Part shown: one piece after another, positions 1 to 10,172 of the stretch
How positions within the stretch are numbered: position 1 is the first letter of the stretch
How the letters are laid out: the number at the start of each line of letters is the position of its first letter
Source: Botryococcus braunii
Taxonomy: Eukaryota; Chlorophyta; Trebouxiophyceae
DNA length: 12,500 bases
Assembly (NCBI GenBank): GCA_002005505.1
Contig: KV908647.1
Span: 4,631-17,130, forward strand
Reading direction: 5' to 3'
The notes under the pieces: generated by a model
Database searches by the model: none
Told to the model about the DNA's origin: nothing
The model's input: only the letters and a program-made list of their open reading frames with translations
Position numbers and translations under genes: made by a program

Positions 1-16
1 CGTGCGTGCGTGCGTG

Positions 17-56
<40 letters not shown>

Positions 57-81
57 CGCGCGCGTGCGCGTGCGTGCGTGC

Positions 82-141
<60 letters not shown>
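1..141. repeat. Compound microsatellite (CGTG)n-(CCTG)n-(GT)n
   Basis: CGTG repeats at 1-16, about ten CCTG units at 17-56, mixed CG/TG tetramers to about 86, then an uninterrupted GT run to 141. It continues past the left window edge. The open frame across it (Pro-Ala-Cys then Cys-Val repeats) is a by-product of the repeat. Confidence 0.97.
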
Positions 142-142
<1 letters not shown>

Positions 143-633
143 GTCGAGGGGGTGAATTATGGTGACGGTAATCATTATCTCATGAGATCTCCACTTGCAA
201 GGCTTGTTGGGTTCAAACGACAGGCATGATCCTGGAGAAGTCACTTTTCTGGTAAGTCAGTATTCCCACGCAACCAAACCGGTTAGGATAAAGCTTCACT
301 CTTAATTCTAAACCCCCAACTTGACAGGCGGTAGACACACATCTATGTAACACCTGGATATTGATCTTCCTCTACAAAGGGCTCTCGTCCATCGACCATC
401 GTCGGGTGGATCATAACAATGGAAATGTCTAGCTTGTCAATGTGGTTGTACAGAGGACGAACGTTGCATTGTTCTATTTCCAACGACTTCCTGCTATTTT
501 TTATCTAGATAGATGTAAAGTACATCTCTTTCATAAGCCATTTATTACACATGCGGATGTGCCCAAATCAGAACAACACAGACAGTGGCACGTATCCAAC
601 GAAGGTTGAGAGTGAAGAGGGAACCCGATCCCC

Positions 634-647
634 GGGGGGGGGGGGGG
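634..647. repeat. Poly-G run (14)
   Basis: Fourteen consecutive G directly after CCCC. Confidence 0.97.
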
Positions 648-710
648 AAGGATGGGGAGACTGCCAACAGGAATCCTGCACTTGCAATCCTCAAACTCCC
701 TCCAAGTACA

Positions 711-770
711 ACAAAGTTTGTAAAGCCTGCTAGTGTTATGACAAAATTTGTAAAGCCTGCCAGTGTCTCA
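711..770. repeat. 30-bp tandem duplication
   Basis: Copies 711-740 and 741-770 match at 24 of 30 positions. The first 26 bases differ only twice; the last four bases have diverged. Confidence 0.85.
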
Positions 771-1639
771 TAAGTGAGAGACACAATAAGCAGGTAATAC
801 TAAGCATGGATGCAGCCGACAAGGGCAGAATAACTCAAGTCAGCAAGCTGCACACTGTTTTGGCAGGGGGCGAAAGGGTGGGGGGGTGTGTGGTGATGAA
901 AACGGGGGAGAGTCTCCTTACTTCCCAAAGAATCAACGTCTTTAAAAAGCCATCGTTCAAAAACACGGTGGGCAAGGCATTAGGGATTAAGTCTATTGTT
1001 GCCTATCGACAGGACTCTTATATGAGTGTGACTGCCAATCAATTTAATATAAAGAGTGAAGCCTATCCAAACAGCACCCCATATTTCCGGCATGCAAATA
1101 TTAATGTTTCATTTCACTTTTCCCTTTTAACCTCTAAAACCTTGCTTGTAACGAATTTTTAACCGTCAACATGTCTGTCCTTTCACATTTTCTGCTTCAA
1201 TCGACCCCTTTAAGCTACAGCGACCTTCCTTTGTTGCTGGAAGGGCCGTCAGACTTCCTGCAATAGTATCCCCAATCGTTTGATGTACTAAGGCATCGGT
1301 CAGGTCGCCTCACTTCATCCTGTCTTCAGCAAGCTTGATGCCTGACAGTAATGTAAGTTTTCCTGTCCTCTTCTCACTCCCTCCCCCTGCTGGTCCGTCC
1401 TCTTGTCTTTCGTGCATACTTACAAAATTAAGCCCCAGCTTTCATCTTACAGCCGTAATCTTGAAACCCGTAAGAATATGGTGAAATTTCGGAACCAGGT
1501 TGTGGGTGAGACAGCCTTCATTTAATCTTTAGAAGGGAAAACATATCCATGTCCTTTCCAGGGGGTCCCAAAGGAAGTTGAAGCATACATAGGAAAATGC
1601 CACAGACAAGCTATTGAAGCCCCGAGGCTCAGCAACTAA

Positions 1640-2030
1640 AACCAATGGCGGCAACAACCGTTCAGGTTGATCCAGATGCTAAAGCGAAGAAGACGATGAA
1701 TTTAACATGAAGGCGATGCAAGGTGCAGCCCAGACCTGGCTGGACGGACTGCCAGAAGCACTACATCGAGCCACTCTCCAGACTGCATGTGATTGATATT
1801 TTCAACTTTTCCTGGAAGGTCCAGGTCCAGGAAGCGTGGAAAACGTGTCTGGGTTCTAAAAACAGCCGAAATTGTATTAGCATCTCGTCAGTTTCGGACC
1901 CAAATCAAATCGATGCCCCTAGCAGGAGTCGCGTCACGCCAGATGGATCTGATGCGGGATGTCGGGAGGACATTATCGATAATCAAATGCATTTGCGAGG
2001 CCACGTTGATACCGTAATTACGGCATGACT
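1640..2030 (+). pseudogene. Possible decayed Ty3/gypsy-type gag fragment
   Basis: A frame starting near 1695 reads EDDEFNMKAMQGAAQTWLDG and then LPEALHRATLQTAC before a stop. The GAA-TWL-LPE pattern resembles the middle of LTR-retrotransposon gag proteins (GAA--W---LP). Further gag-like pieces appear in shifted frames: PGPGSVENV after 1800 and a SDPNQIDA segment near 1890. At least two frameshifts and several stops break it. No zinc knuckle, protease, reverse transcriptase or LTR was seen. Recognition rests on short motifs only. Confidence 0.3.
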
Positions 2031-3026
2031 GTTGGAGGGACCTGCGGACACCATGAGTTTGTACGGAACCTCGTCTAACCTCTCGCATTTTCAAACTTTC
2101 GCGCTTATGAGCCTTCAGTGACAGCTTCCTGTAACGGTGCTCCGCAGAATAGATCATGGACAATGACTGGGCCGCCCGTCATGATCCATAATCATTCCTA
2201 AAAGTTGGCGTTGCACGCGCTACCGTCACCTGCCATGCAGAACGAAAAGTGCTAGTGTTGTCGGCAAGCCTACACTTCCTTCTGACCATGTTCTAGCCTG
2301 TATCCACACCCACCGTTGTTCACGTCCAGAAGGCGTCCCCTCTCAGCCACGTGCAAAAGGCCCCCGGATGGCAAGAAGGCATACAGTCTGCAGGCCACAA
2401 CATGCCCGCTGTGATACACCTTTTGAGGGCCCATGCCTTCAGAGTGGCATGTGGTTTCCCCCTCGCAGAAGTTTGGGAAGAATGTTCTCCGTGATGTTTT
2501 TTGATTCGTAGCGAGTATCATCCCATTCGGACTCCATCAGTCCCATTGTGTCCCCCTCTCTCCTCTCTCCCGGTCTTCCCCTTCCCCTCTCTTCCCCCTC
2601 CTTTTCTCACATCCACTTCATTCATCGTTGCACCTTTTGTCTCTCTAGCTTTTTCCCACTCTTGATTGCCGTTAATCTGATGATGCGACCGGGGCTTTAA
2701 ATTGCACATCCTTCGCCTTTTTAACCCAAATACTCATCATTGTTTTGTTTGTTCCCCAATACAGAGAGGGAACCGGGGACACCGTGTGTACAGTAGACCT
2801 TAATGAACTAAGTACGGTATGAGTCATTCTATGACTGTTCTCAGAGTTGCTTACAAGGAGAGCCACGTACTTTGGCAGACCCAGAAGAAGACCCAGGAAG
2901 ATTATGGCTCTAAATAGACACATTAAGGGTAGAAGTACGGGTTGTTAGGTCGACGCAAGGGGTTTGTCATGAAGGTTTGTCTTGATGGTACAGCCCACCT
3001 TCCCCTAGCATGCTCTCCTCTTTCCT
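2031..3026. other. No recognisable gene
   Basis: Frames of 60-90 codons occur on both strands without recognisable motifs. A pyrimidine-rich patch (C/T on the plus strand) lies at about 2548-2612. Confidence 0.5.
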
Positions 3027-3163
3027 CCCCCCCCCCCCCCACCTACTCTGATTTTCCCCTTTCCTTTAAAACCCCTTCGCTGCCCCCCCCCCCCCTGCCC
3101 CTCCTCTCTTTTGCTTCTTATATAAAAGTAAGACAGAAAGTCTCCCCTCCCCCCCCCCCCCCC
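3027..3163. repeat. Three poly-C runs in 140 bases
   Basis: C14 at 3027-3040, C13 at 3083-3095 and C15 at 3149-3163, with pyrimidine-rich spacers. All C is on the plus strand. Confidence 0.95.
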
Positions 3164-3318
3164 TGGGGAGAGTAACATGGATAAGTATCGTTCCCACTGG
3201 ATAATGAAAGTCCTGTATGACACAAGGTTTATGCTTAAAATTTACGTTACTTTCTATTCTACAACTGTTTTTCCTATCTCTTATGTGTCTGTCCCCTTCG
3301 CTCCCCTCCCCCCTTCTT

Positions 3319-3497
<179 letters not shown>

Positions 3498-5402
3498 AGC
3501 CTCTCTCTTGGCAGACCAAATTTTCTCCGTTCTCTTCCTTTCCTCCTGCCGCCCTGCATCCCGCGCTCGCACCCCCTCCGCCTCCTCTTGCCCCCTCCCC
3601 TTCACCTCCTCTTCCGGTGAGTCCCTCCTCCCCTCTTTACTGGTCCGGGCTTTCGGTTCTTTGATTGTATGAAAATTATGCCTCGGGGAGTTTGGGCGAA
3701 ATTGTACTAGATTCTTACTAGACGAAGAGCACCCACAGCCCATGAATAAGTCTTTTCTACAAATGTAACCCATAAGACCCATCTTGACAGATGAAGGCTG
3801 CATGGTTTATGTTGAATGAACCTCAAAAGCCAACCACGCTGGTCCAGAACTCAGCTGATATGTCAATTGGTTGGGGGCCAGCTGGTAGCTTTGGGTGACA
3901 GCAGCAGTGAAATCAGGAGGGCATGTCCTCCGCTCTCACTCAATATAACAAGCTGCTACAAACCCAGCACTGGGAAGGCATAGGCGACGGGCAGAAAGGT
4001 CTGGCTGGCATGGCAATGTGACATTGATGGGAAACGCAAGGCCAATGGTACAACACAGTGCATTGTAAACGGCACAAAGGACATGCAGTGCTCTCAACCA
4101 TACTCGTTCCTCAAAGGTGGGCATTCCATGTTTCGATGGGGCACCACCAAAAACTGGTCAGGGGAGGTAGCACTAGGGCCAGCCAAACCAGCATCTCTAC
4201 CGACCATAATGTCAAGGTCCAAACCGTGGCTGGAGAAAGAGTGAGCACTGCTCGCAGCAGACAAGAAGGCAGGGCATTCATGCCAACCCCATATGGTGTG
4301 TTGACTCCCATTAGAGATGCAGGTGACACAGCCTCCTTCATTGAAGGGTGACATGGACGCCTTGTACGTAGGTTTTGATCGAGTGCAACCCAACATATGC
4401 ATTAACAAACCACATCCTTGAACTTCCACAAGATGCTCTCAGAGCAAGTCGGTGTGCCAGCATCGCCCAGGTCTTTGAACATTGTGAGGTGAAACCGGTT
4501 GGAGGTACAAAGCTGTAATAGGATATCTCATTACACCAGGTCAGGACCCCCAAATACAATCCCAAAATTAACTGCTGATGCCCTTTCTGGTACCCTGCTC
4601 CTCGACCGCTCTCCTAAGCTTTGCGCTTCCCCAATATCTAAAAGACTCTCCTTCGCGACAATCTCTTTGTACAGACCAGAGCATCCACATCGCACTTAGG
4701 CGACACATTGTGCACTGTTTAATCACACATGCCACTCTGCAGAAGAAGCACTTTAGGTTTACAGCCCACCACCATGAACCCATGTGTCTCGCATGACTTC
4801 CATAAATGCTTTGGTTTGGACCGGCCACTGGTCATTACATCGGCATGACCAACCTACTCAATATGCCAGCGTTCGGCCACAACACAAGAAAGCTAAGAAA
4901 CTCTCCCAAAACCCATCATGAGCTAATGGACTCACCATGAGAGCAAGCTAGTGTTCCAGCTGTATGACCGCAGGGTAGACCAAGTGCTTTGAAACTTCAG
5001 GTGTGACCAGCAGCCCACTCAAGTGATCACACTAGATTTCACCCCTGGTACATGCCAGTGTGTTGCCATGACACAGACTGGGATGGAATTTGGCACGAAC
5101 TATTTTAGTCCCGCTACAGGCTGCTGGGCAGGGCCTGTAATATGGAGATGCCTCTCATTCGACAACTTCAGTGACCTCAAAATTCGGCACAGAGTTGCAC
5201 AGCAACCACACGAATAGCCACTGTTGGACAAGTTTGTCATTGCATATGTGCATGCATGGTGATTACTGTACACAACGCTTGCTCCCTGGACAGCATACAG
5301 CAAAAATTCAAAAAACTTCAGCTTGAGCGTACGCCACAGACAGCAAAGTCTGCACCGGTTCCAAAGTTATCACATAATCTGGATGCCTTGGACATGCTTG
5401 AA
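3498..5402. other. Intergenic stretch, no recognisable gene
   Basis: The first 150 bases are pyrimidine-rich. From 3800 on the composition is balanced, with several 60-110-codon frames on both strands (for example minus 4094-4429 and plus 4058-4351). None shows a domain I recognise. It could hold old repeat remnants; I cannot assign it. Confidence 0.45.
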
Positions 5403-5416
5403 CCCCCCCCCCCCCC
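5403..5416. repeat. Poly-C run (14)
   Basis: Fourteen consecutive C on the plus strand. Confidence 0.96.
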
Positions 5417-5735
5417 ACTATACAACTCCTGTCATGAAATCCATGGAACAGATTACAGGCCATGCTAGCGCAACTTCAAGTGGCTCTACAATTTCTTGGT
5501 TCCTAAACTCCGCATTTTCAACAGAGGATTTGCGCTGGAAGAAGGAAAACCCCCTCCCCTTCACCTAAACACAAGTGAAACAGAAACACAAAATAGAAGG
5601 CAGCAGACAAGCTAGGTAAACAATGACAATGGTCAATCAGGCCTTGCTCCAGCCTTCAAAGAACTGCCTGTGTGTTGATGACAACGGAAGGATAAGCAGC
5701 CCACTGCAACTTTCCCAAGTACTCCAACTCCGAAA
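5417..5735. other. No recognisable gene
   Basis: Ordinary-looking sequence downstream of the ATG4 3' end. No motif or polyadenylation signal is clearly recognised. The nearest minus-strand TGTAA, a signal used by green algae, is outside this stretch at 5453 relative to the ATG4 stop and is about 730 bases from it, too far to rely on. Confidence 0.4.
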
Positions 5736-5748
5736 CCCCCCCCCCCCC
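5736..5748. repeat. Poly-C run (13)
   Basis: Thirteen consecutive C on the plus strand. Confidence 0.95.
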
Positions 5749-5846
5749 AAATCGCTCTCTTCTGATATTTTCTTTCAACCTCCTCTCCACTTCCTTCCCA
5801 TTTCCCATGCCCCCTCCCACTCCCGCACTCAATCCCAATCCCCACC

Positions 5847-5850
<4 letters not shown>

Positions 5851-5895
<45 letters not shown>

Positions 5896-5932
5896 CCCCC
5901 CTCCCCCCCCCTCTCTCTCTGTCTCTCTCTCT

Positions 5933-6010
<78 letters not shown>

Positions 6011-6062
6011 GCGTGTCTATCTGTGTGTGTGTGTGGGGGGGGGGGTGTGCGTAGGGGGGGGG
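5851..6062. repeat. Second long (CT)n tract with flanking G runs
   Basis: CT repeats at 5851-5892, two C8 blocks, then CT at 5911-6006 with a few G interruptions. GT repeats follow, then G11 at 6035-6045 and G9 at 6054-6062. It lies between 125 and 336 bases past the ATG4 stop; the ATG4 sense strand reads as GA repeats. Confidence 0.97.
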
Positions 6063-6186
6063 GATAACGTGGAGGAGAGGGGGGGATCACTAACACTATA
6101 CCACCGATAGCAAGCTTGCAAAATCTATTACTTGCCCCTTGAACCTGAGCCCCACACACAACGTCTCCAGCAAAAATGTCAGGCAG

Positions 6187-6383
6187 TCAGGGCAGCATTT
6201 CCCAATCCTCTTCGGATGGACCGGCTGCATGTTCGGGTTCCAGCTCACTGCCATCAAGAGAGGCAACATCTCCCGAGCCCTGCCAAACTGGCTCTTCTAA
6301 GCTGTCAACGACAGATAGTAGAGGGGCCCTTGCAGACCGCTTCTCCAAATCTTCTATGGATGCACACAGACTTGCAAAAGACT
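6187..6383 (-). CDS. ATG4: ATG4 exon 10 (C-terminus with ATG8-binding motif)
   Basis: 197 nt: acceptor GGACAG|AG completes a split Glu to give DSLESFASLC, the counterpart of the DDFDDFC block. It continues through APLLSVVD to an acidic tail ending SEEDWEMLP and a TGA at 6187-6189. WEML after three acidic residues fits the AIM/LIR consensus (aromatic-x-x-Leu/Ile/Val) that binds ATG8. Plant ATG4 likewise ends DDWQLL and human ATG4B has a terminal LIR. No AATAAA or TGTAA was found in the sense strand before the GA/CT tract at 6006. Confidence 0.92.
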
Positions 6384-7088
6384 CTGTCCACGCCCCAACC
6401 AAAACCATCAGAGCAGCAATGCACGTTTAGGATACAAATGATTTTTGTGGACCACGGCACGCAATTTAATTCTAGGCCAGCCCAGCCCAGGACACAAATG
6501 AACCCTCGCACAGCCCAAGCCCGGCCCAGGCCACAAATGAACCCTCGCACAGCCTAGCCTGGCCCAGGACACAAATGAACCCTCGCACAGCCCAGCCCCG
6601 CCCAGCACATAAATGAACCCGAGCTCAGCCCAGCCCAGCTCAGCACACAAATGAACCCTAGCTCAGCCCAGCCCAGCCCAGCACACAAATGAACCCTAGC
6701 ACAGCCCAGCCCAGCCCAGCCCAGCACACACTTGAACCCTAGCCTAGCCCAGCCCAGCCCAGCCCATCCCGAAGAGCGCAGTGCAACAGCATCGCCACTC
6801 AGCTGCATTTGATACAATGCATACTTCTGCAGCCATGGCACTCAATAGAAGAAACGACACTCTCGTCCGGCTCCAGCACGGACCAGCCCCAAAAGAAACA
6901 TGAACAAAAGCAACCCTCTAGAGGGAGTGCAACTCAGGGATGCAGGTGTTAAGGGATCGTGGGGTGTGCGCAGAATAATCCAGCTCAGACTTGCCCAAAT
7001 GTTGGTAGCCTTCACCCCTCCCACACCTCTCACTTCCCACACCCACCCACCCACACACACATCCTCCCCCCCCCCCCCGGGGGCGTGT

Positions 7089-7147
<59 letters not shown>

Positions 7148-9467
7148 GGGGGGCGGGGGGAGGTGGCATGTGCACACACCCACACGACCATCTGCTTTCC
7201 AATTGTCACAGGTTGCACAGGAAGCATTGGAATGTGTGCTCACCTAGTGAATCACAGTAGAAACCCAGGGCCAGGGAAGGATCTATATTGGAAAGTGATA
7301 GAAGGCGCAGGTTGCTGCAGAAGTATGTGCTCATGTCCATTGTGTCCCTCACCACCTGCAGGCCATGCTAAGGCATCAAAGCCTGTCCCTGTACCAATAT
7401 GAAGCAAATAGACAAAAAAAATAGTGTTGCCATTTGATGGACAATGCAGCACTGTCAAACGACTAATCCATTTGGATCTACTTTGCCCGTTTTCAACTGG
7501 ACTAAGGGAACATACAACTGTAGGAGGATTCCTTAGGGAACATAAGATTGCAGGAGGATTTTTTCAGGAATGCAAGTTGTAATTGACGATAAATCCTGCT
7601 GTCTTTAATCAAGGATGAAATCAGACAATAAAGCCAGTCCAGATGCAGCCACGAAGTCCATGATTAATGTGGCAAAATAACTAAAATCCATATCAATGTA
7701 TATATCCAGCATTCTCAATTTTGCATCTGCATACACCTCTACATTATATACCGCTTCAATACTTCTATTTCCAAGAGACCTGTGGATCAGAAATATGCAA
7801 TTTGGCACATCTCACATTCCCGACTGGCCTATCTTCATCCCGCTCTCCTCCTTCCCTCCCCCCTCTCCCCCTCCTCCCCCCCTTCCCTCCCTCCCTCTCC
7901 CTGTGCCCCTCTCCCCCCCCTCTCTCTCCCTCCCCCCCCCTCTCCTCTCTTTGCCCCCCCCCCTCTCCCTCCCTCCCTCCCTGCCCCCAGCCCAACCCCA
8001 CATGGCTTGTTCCTTCTTATCTTGCCGGCCCCCTCCCCACACCCCCCCCCCCAAAAAAACCCGCTCCTTCCCTCCATCTCTAGATTCTCATCCATTTGGG
8101 ACCACAGGCAACAGTCAGTCACAGTCCTGGTTGCAGCACACCTGGTGAACCTCATGTGGATCAAGATACAGCACATTTTGATCCTGTACTCCAATGAAGT
8201 AAAGTGAGCTGTCGGGCCGTCCACCGACAATACCCGCAGACTGAGGCCATCTCAAAACCTCCTGCACTTGCGGGATATAACAAGGGTTGACCTGCACGCA
8301 GCCCCAAACACAGGGCGTCAAAGCACAGCCTGCTTTGAACTCAGCTGATGACTTGGTACAGGAAGCAGGGGGTGAATGCCTGTGTTGGTGCTGATGTACA
8401 CTACCGCATGTCCTTGCTGTATGTTTACGCTCCCGTATGGCTGCGAGCATGATGACCTACAGAATCAAAATACATGGCACAAAAGAACTTTGACGTGACA
8501 CCATGTAATTGCAGAGTGGTACATATGAATTACGACCACTTAGTCCTAGTGGTCCTGTTTAGCAGGCGCCCTGCAATCCAGTAGTCCTGCTTCAGGGTGG
8601 GCTGGTCATCAAAGGAGGGGGGGGGGGGAGGAGGAGGAGGAGGACATGAAGAAGATGCCCCTCACAGACATTAAGCATGCTTCCAAAACAGGTCACTCTG
8701 GCAAAGACACGGTTGTAGGTCTTGCATGGCAAAGGGCAGCACCTTGCCCAGCCCAAGCCGTAACGGGATTAGTATCAGCACGGCACTACTCTTAGAAGAG
8801 GGCGAGACATGCATAGACGGGCCAACGCTGCCAGAGTCTTGGCTCTCCGCATCCTCTCCCTTCAGAAGGACTTCCACCCTGGAGACCCCCCGGAGTGTAA
8901 CCAATGCTGCCCTCTGCAGAAGTGCAGGGAGGTGGCATGAAACTTGTGGAGGTCACTGATCAATCTGTATGCCTCATTTATATTATGTCATTTCAATATC
9001 CACACCAAATAAACCACTGCCTATGGTGGCTGGACAGGAACGGTGATATTCAAAATGCCCGTGTACAGCAGATGGTCAACTTCCAAACGTTAACCCACAG
9101 ATGGTAAATTCACATATGTTGTTTATGAAGTTGTCAACTCACATACGTTGTACAACAGGTGGCCAAAAATCAGGAATGATGTGCGACACATATCCAATTC
9201 ACATCGCTTGAACAACAGAAGGTCAACTCGGATATGTTGTACAACAGATAGTCAAGTCAATCCTGTGGAGGTTGAAGTGTGGTAACCCTTCAACCTCCAG
9301 CCTGGGGTTTGCCCTGTCCCCACATCCACCCTGAGTGGCAGCCAACCCTGTCAGGGATGCTTTGGCCACATTGTTGTGCTTCCAACACAGAGTGTGCATG
9401 TGGGTGTGTGCGCGCGCGTGTCTGTGTGTGTGGTTCGGCGGGGGGGGGGGGGGGTTTGTCACATGCA

Positions 9468-9553
<86 letters not shown>

Positions 9554-9691
9554 TGTGCATGGGGGGGGGGGGAGCAGAATTGCAGGCATCAAACCCTTCA
9601 TACGCCACAGACATACTAAAACACAACATTCCCTAACAGTCCCCATCCTCCCTCTCTTCCCCAGTCTCCCTGCACACATGCAAGCGTGCAT

Positions 9692-9738
<47 letters not shown>

Positions 9739-10110
9739 GTCACAATCAAACGCAGACGGGACGTGACAGGGGCATGGGAAGGGCAAAGGCCCAGGGGATT
9801 CACAGGGGAGGGCGGGAGGCAGACAGAGGAAGCAAAAGGGGAGTTGGGCAGAGCAAGAAACCTCTCACTCGACCTTCCCCTGAGGTGGTTTGCTGTGTGC
9901 CAGGGTAGCGCATGCGCACCTGGGGCGGCACAAGAGTGGGACCCCGCCTCCAGGGGTGCCTGCAAGGTGCACCCTGAGGCCCCCTGGACGAACTTTGTTC
10001 ACAATGCTCTCCAAGGTCTGGCACAACGTTGACGGGCCCCACCATCGTCCAATACGGACCCTGCAAAAGTCCAGGGGTCACACTTTCAGGTGTCATGTTA
10101 CCCTTACATT

Positions 10111-10172
<62 letters not shown>

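Larger units (their letters stand above)
142..1639. other. No recognisable gene
   Basis: Unique-looking sequence of mixed composition. A 118-codon plus-strand frame at 806-1162 has no motif I know and no clear splice context. The stretch also holds a G14 run at 634-647 and the tandem duplication at 711-770. Confidence 0.5.

Noticed and set aside
195..235. tRNA-like T-loop word (GGGTTCAAAC)
   Set aside because: No matching A box, acceptor stem or anticodon arm upstream.
806..1162. 118-codon plus-strand frame
   Set aside because: No recognisable domain, and no support beyond length in a region of average composition.
4094..4565. Minus-strand frames that at first glance suggested reverse-transcriptase wording
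   Set aside because: No YxDD box or ordered RT blocks could be found in any frame.
5623..6159. Frames of 125-167 codons on both strands
   Set aside because: Same cause: the second CT/GA tract. The minus-strand frame also lies beyond the ATG4 stop.
6470..6768. CRISPR-like regular 38-bp spacing
   Set aside because: Whole units repeat, including the would-be spacers, and the DNA is eukaryotic; it is a minisatellite.
6408..6841. Minus-strand frames rich in Gly-Trp-Ala-Arg and CAGLGWAELG-type repeats
   Set aside because: They come from the 38-bp minisatellite and fall within an ATG4 intron.
8534..8554. 7-bp inverted repeat GACCACT / AGTGGTC
   Set aside because: Short enough to be expected by chance in a window this size.
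9279..9908. 209-codon plus-strand frame with Cys-Val and Thr-His runs
   Set aside because: Produced by the GT and CA arrays, antisense to an ATG4 intron; no motif.
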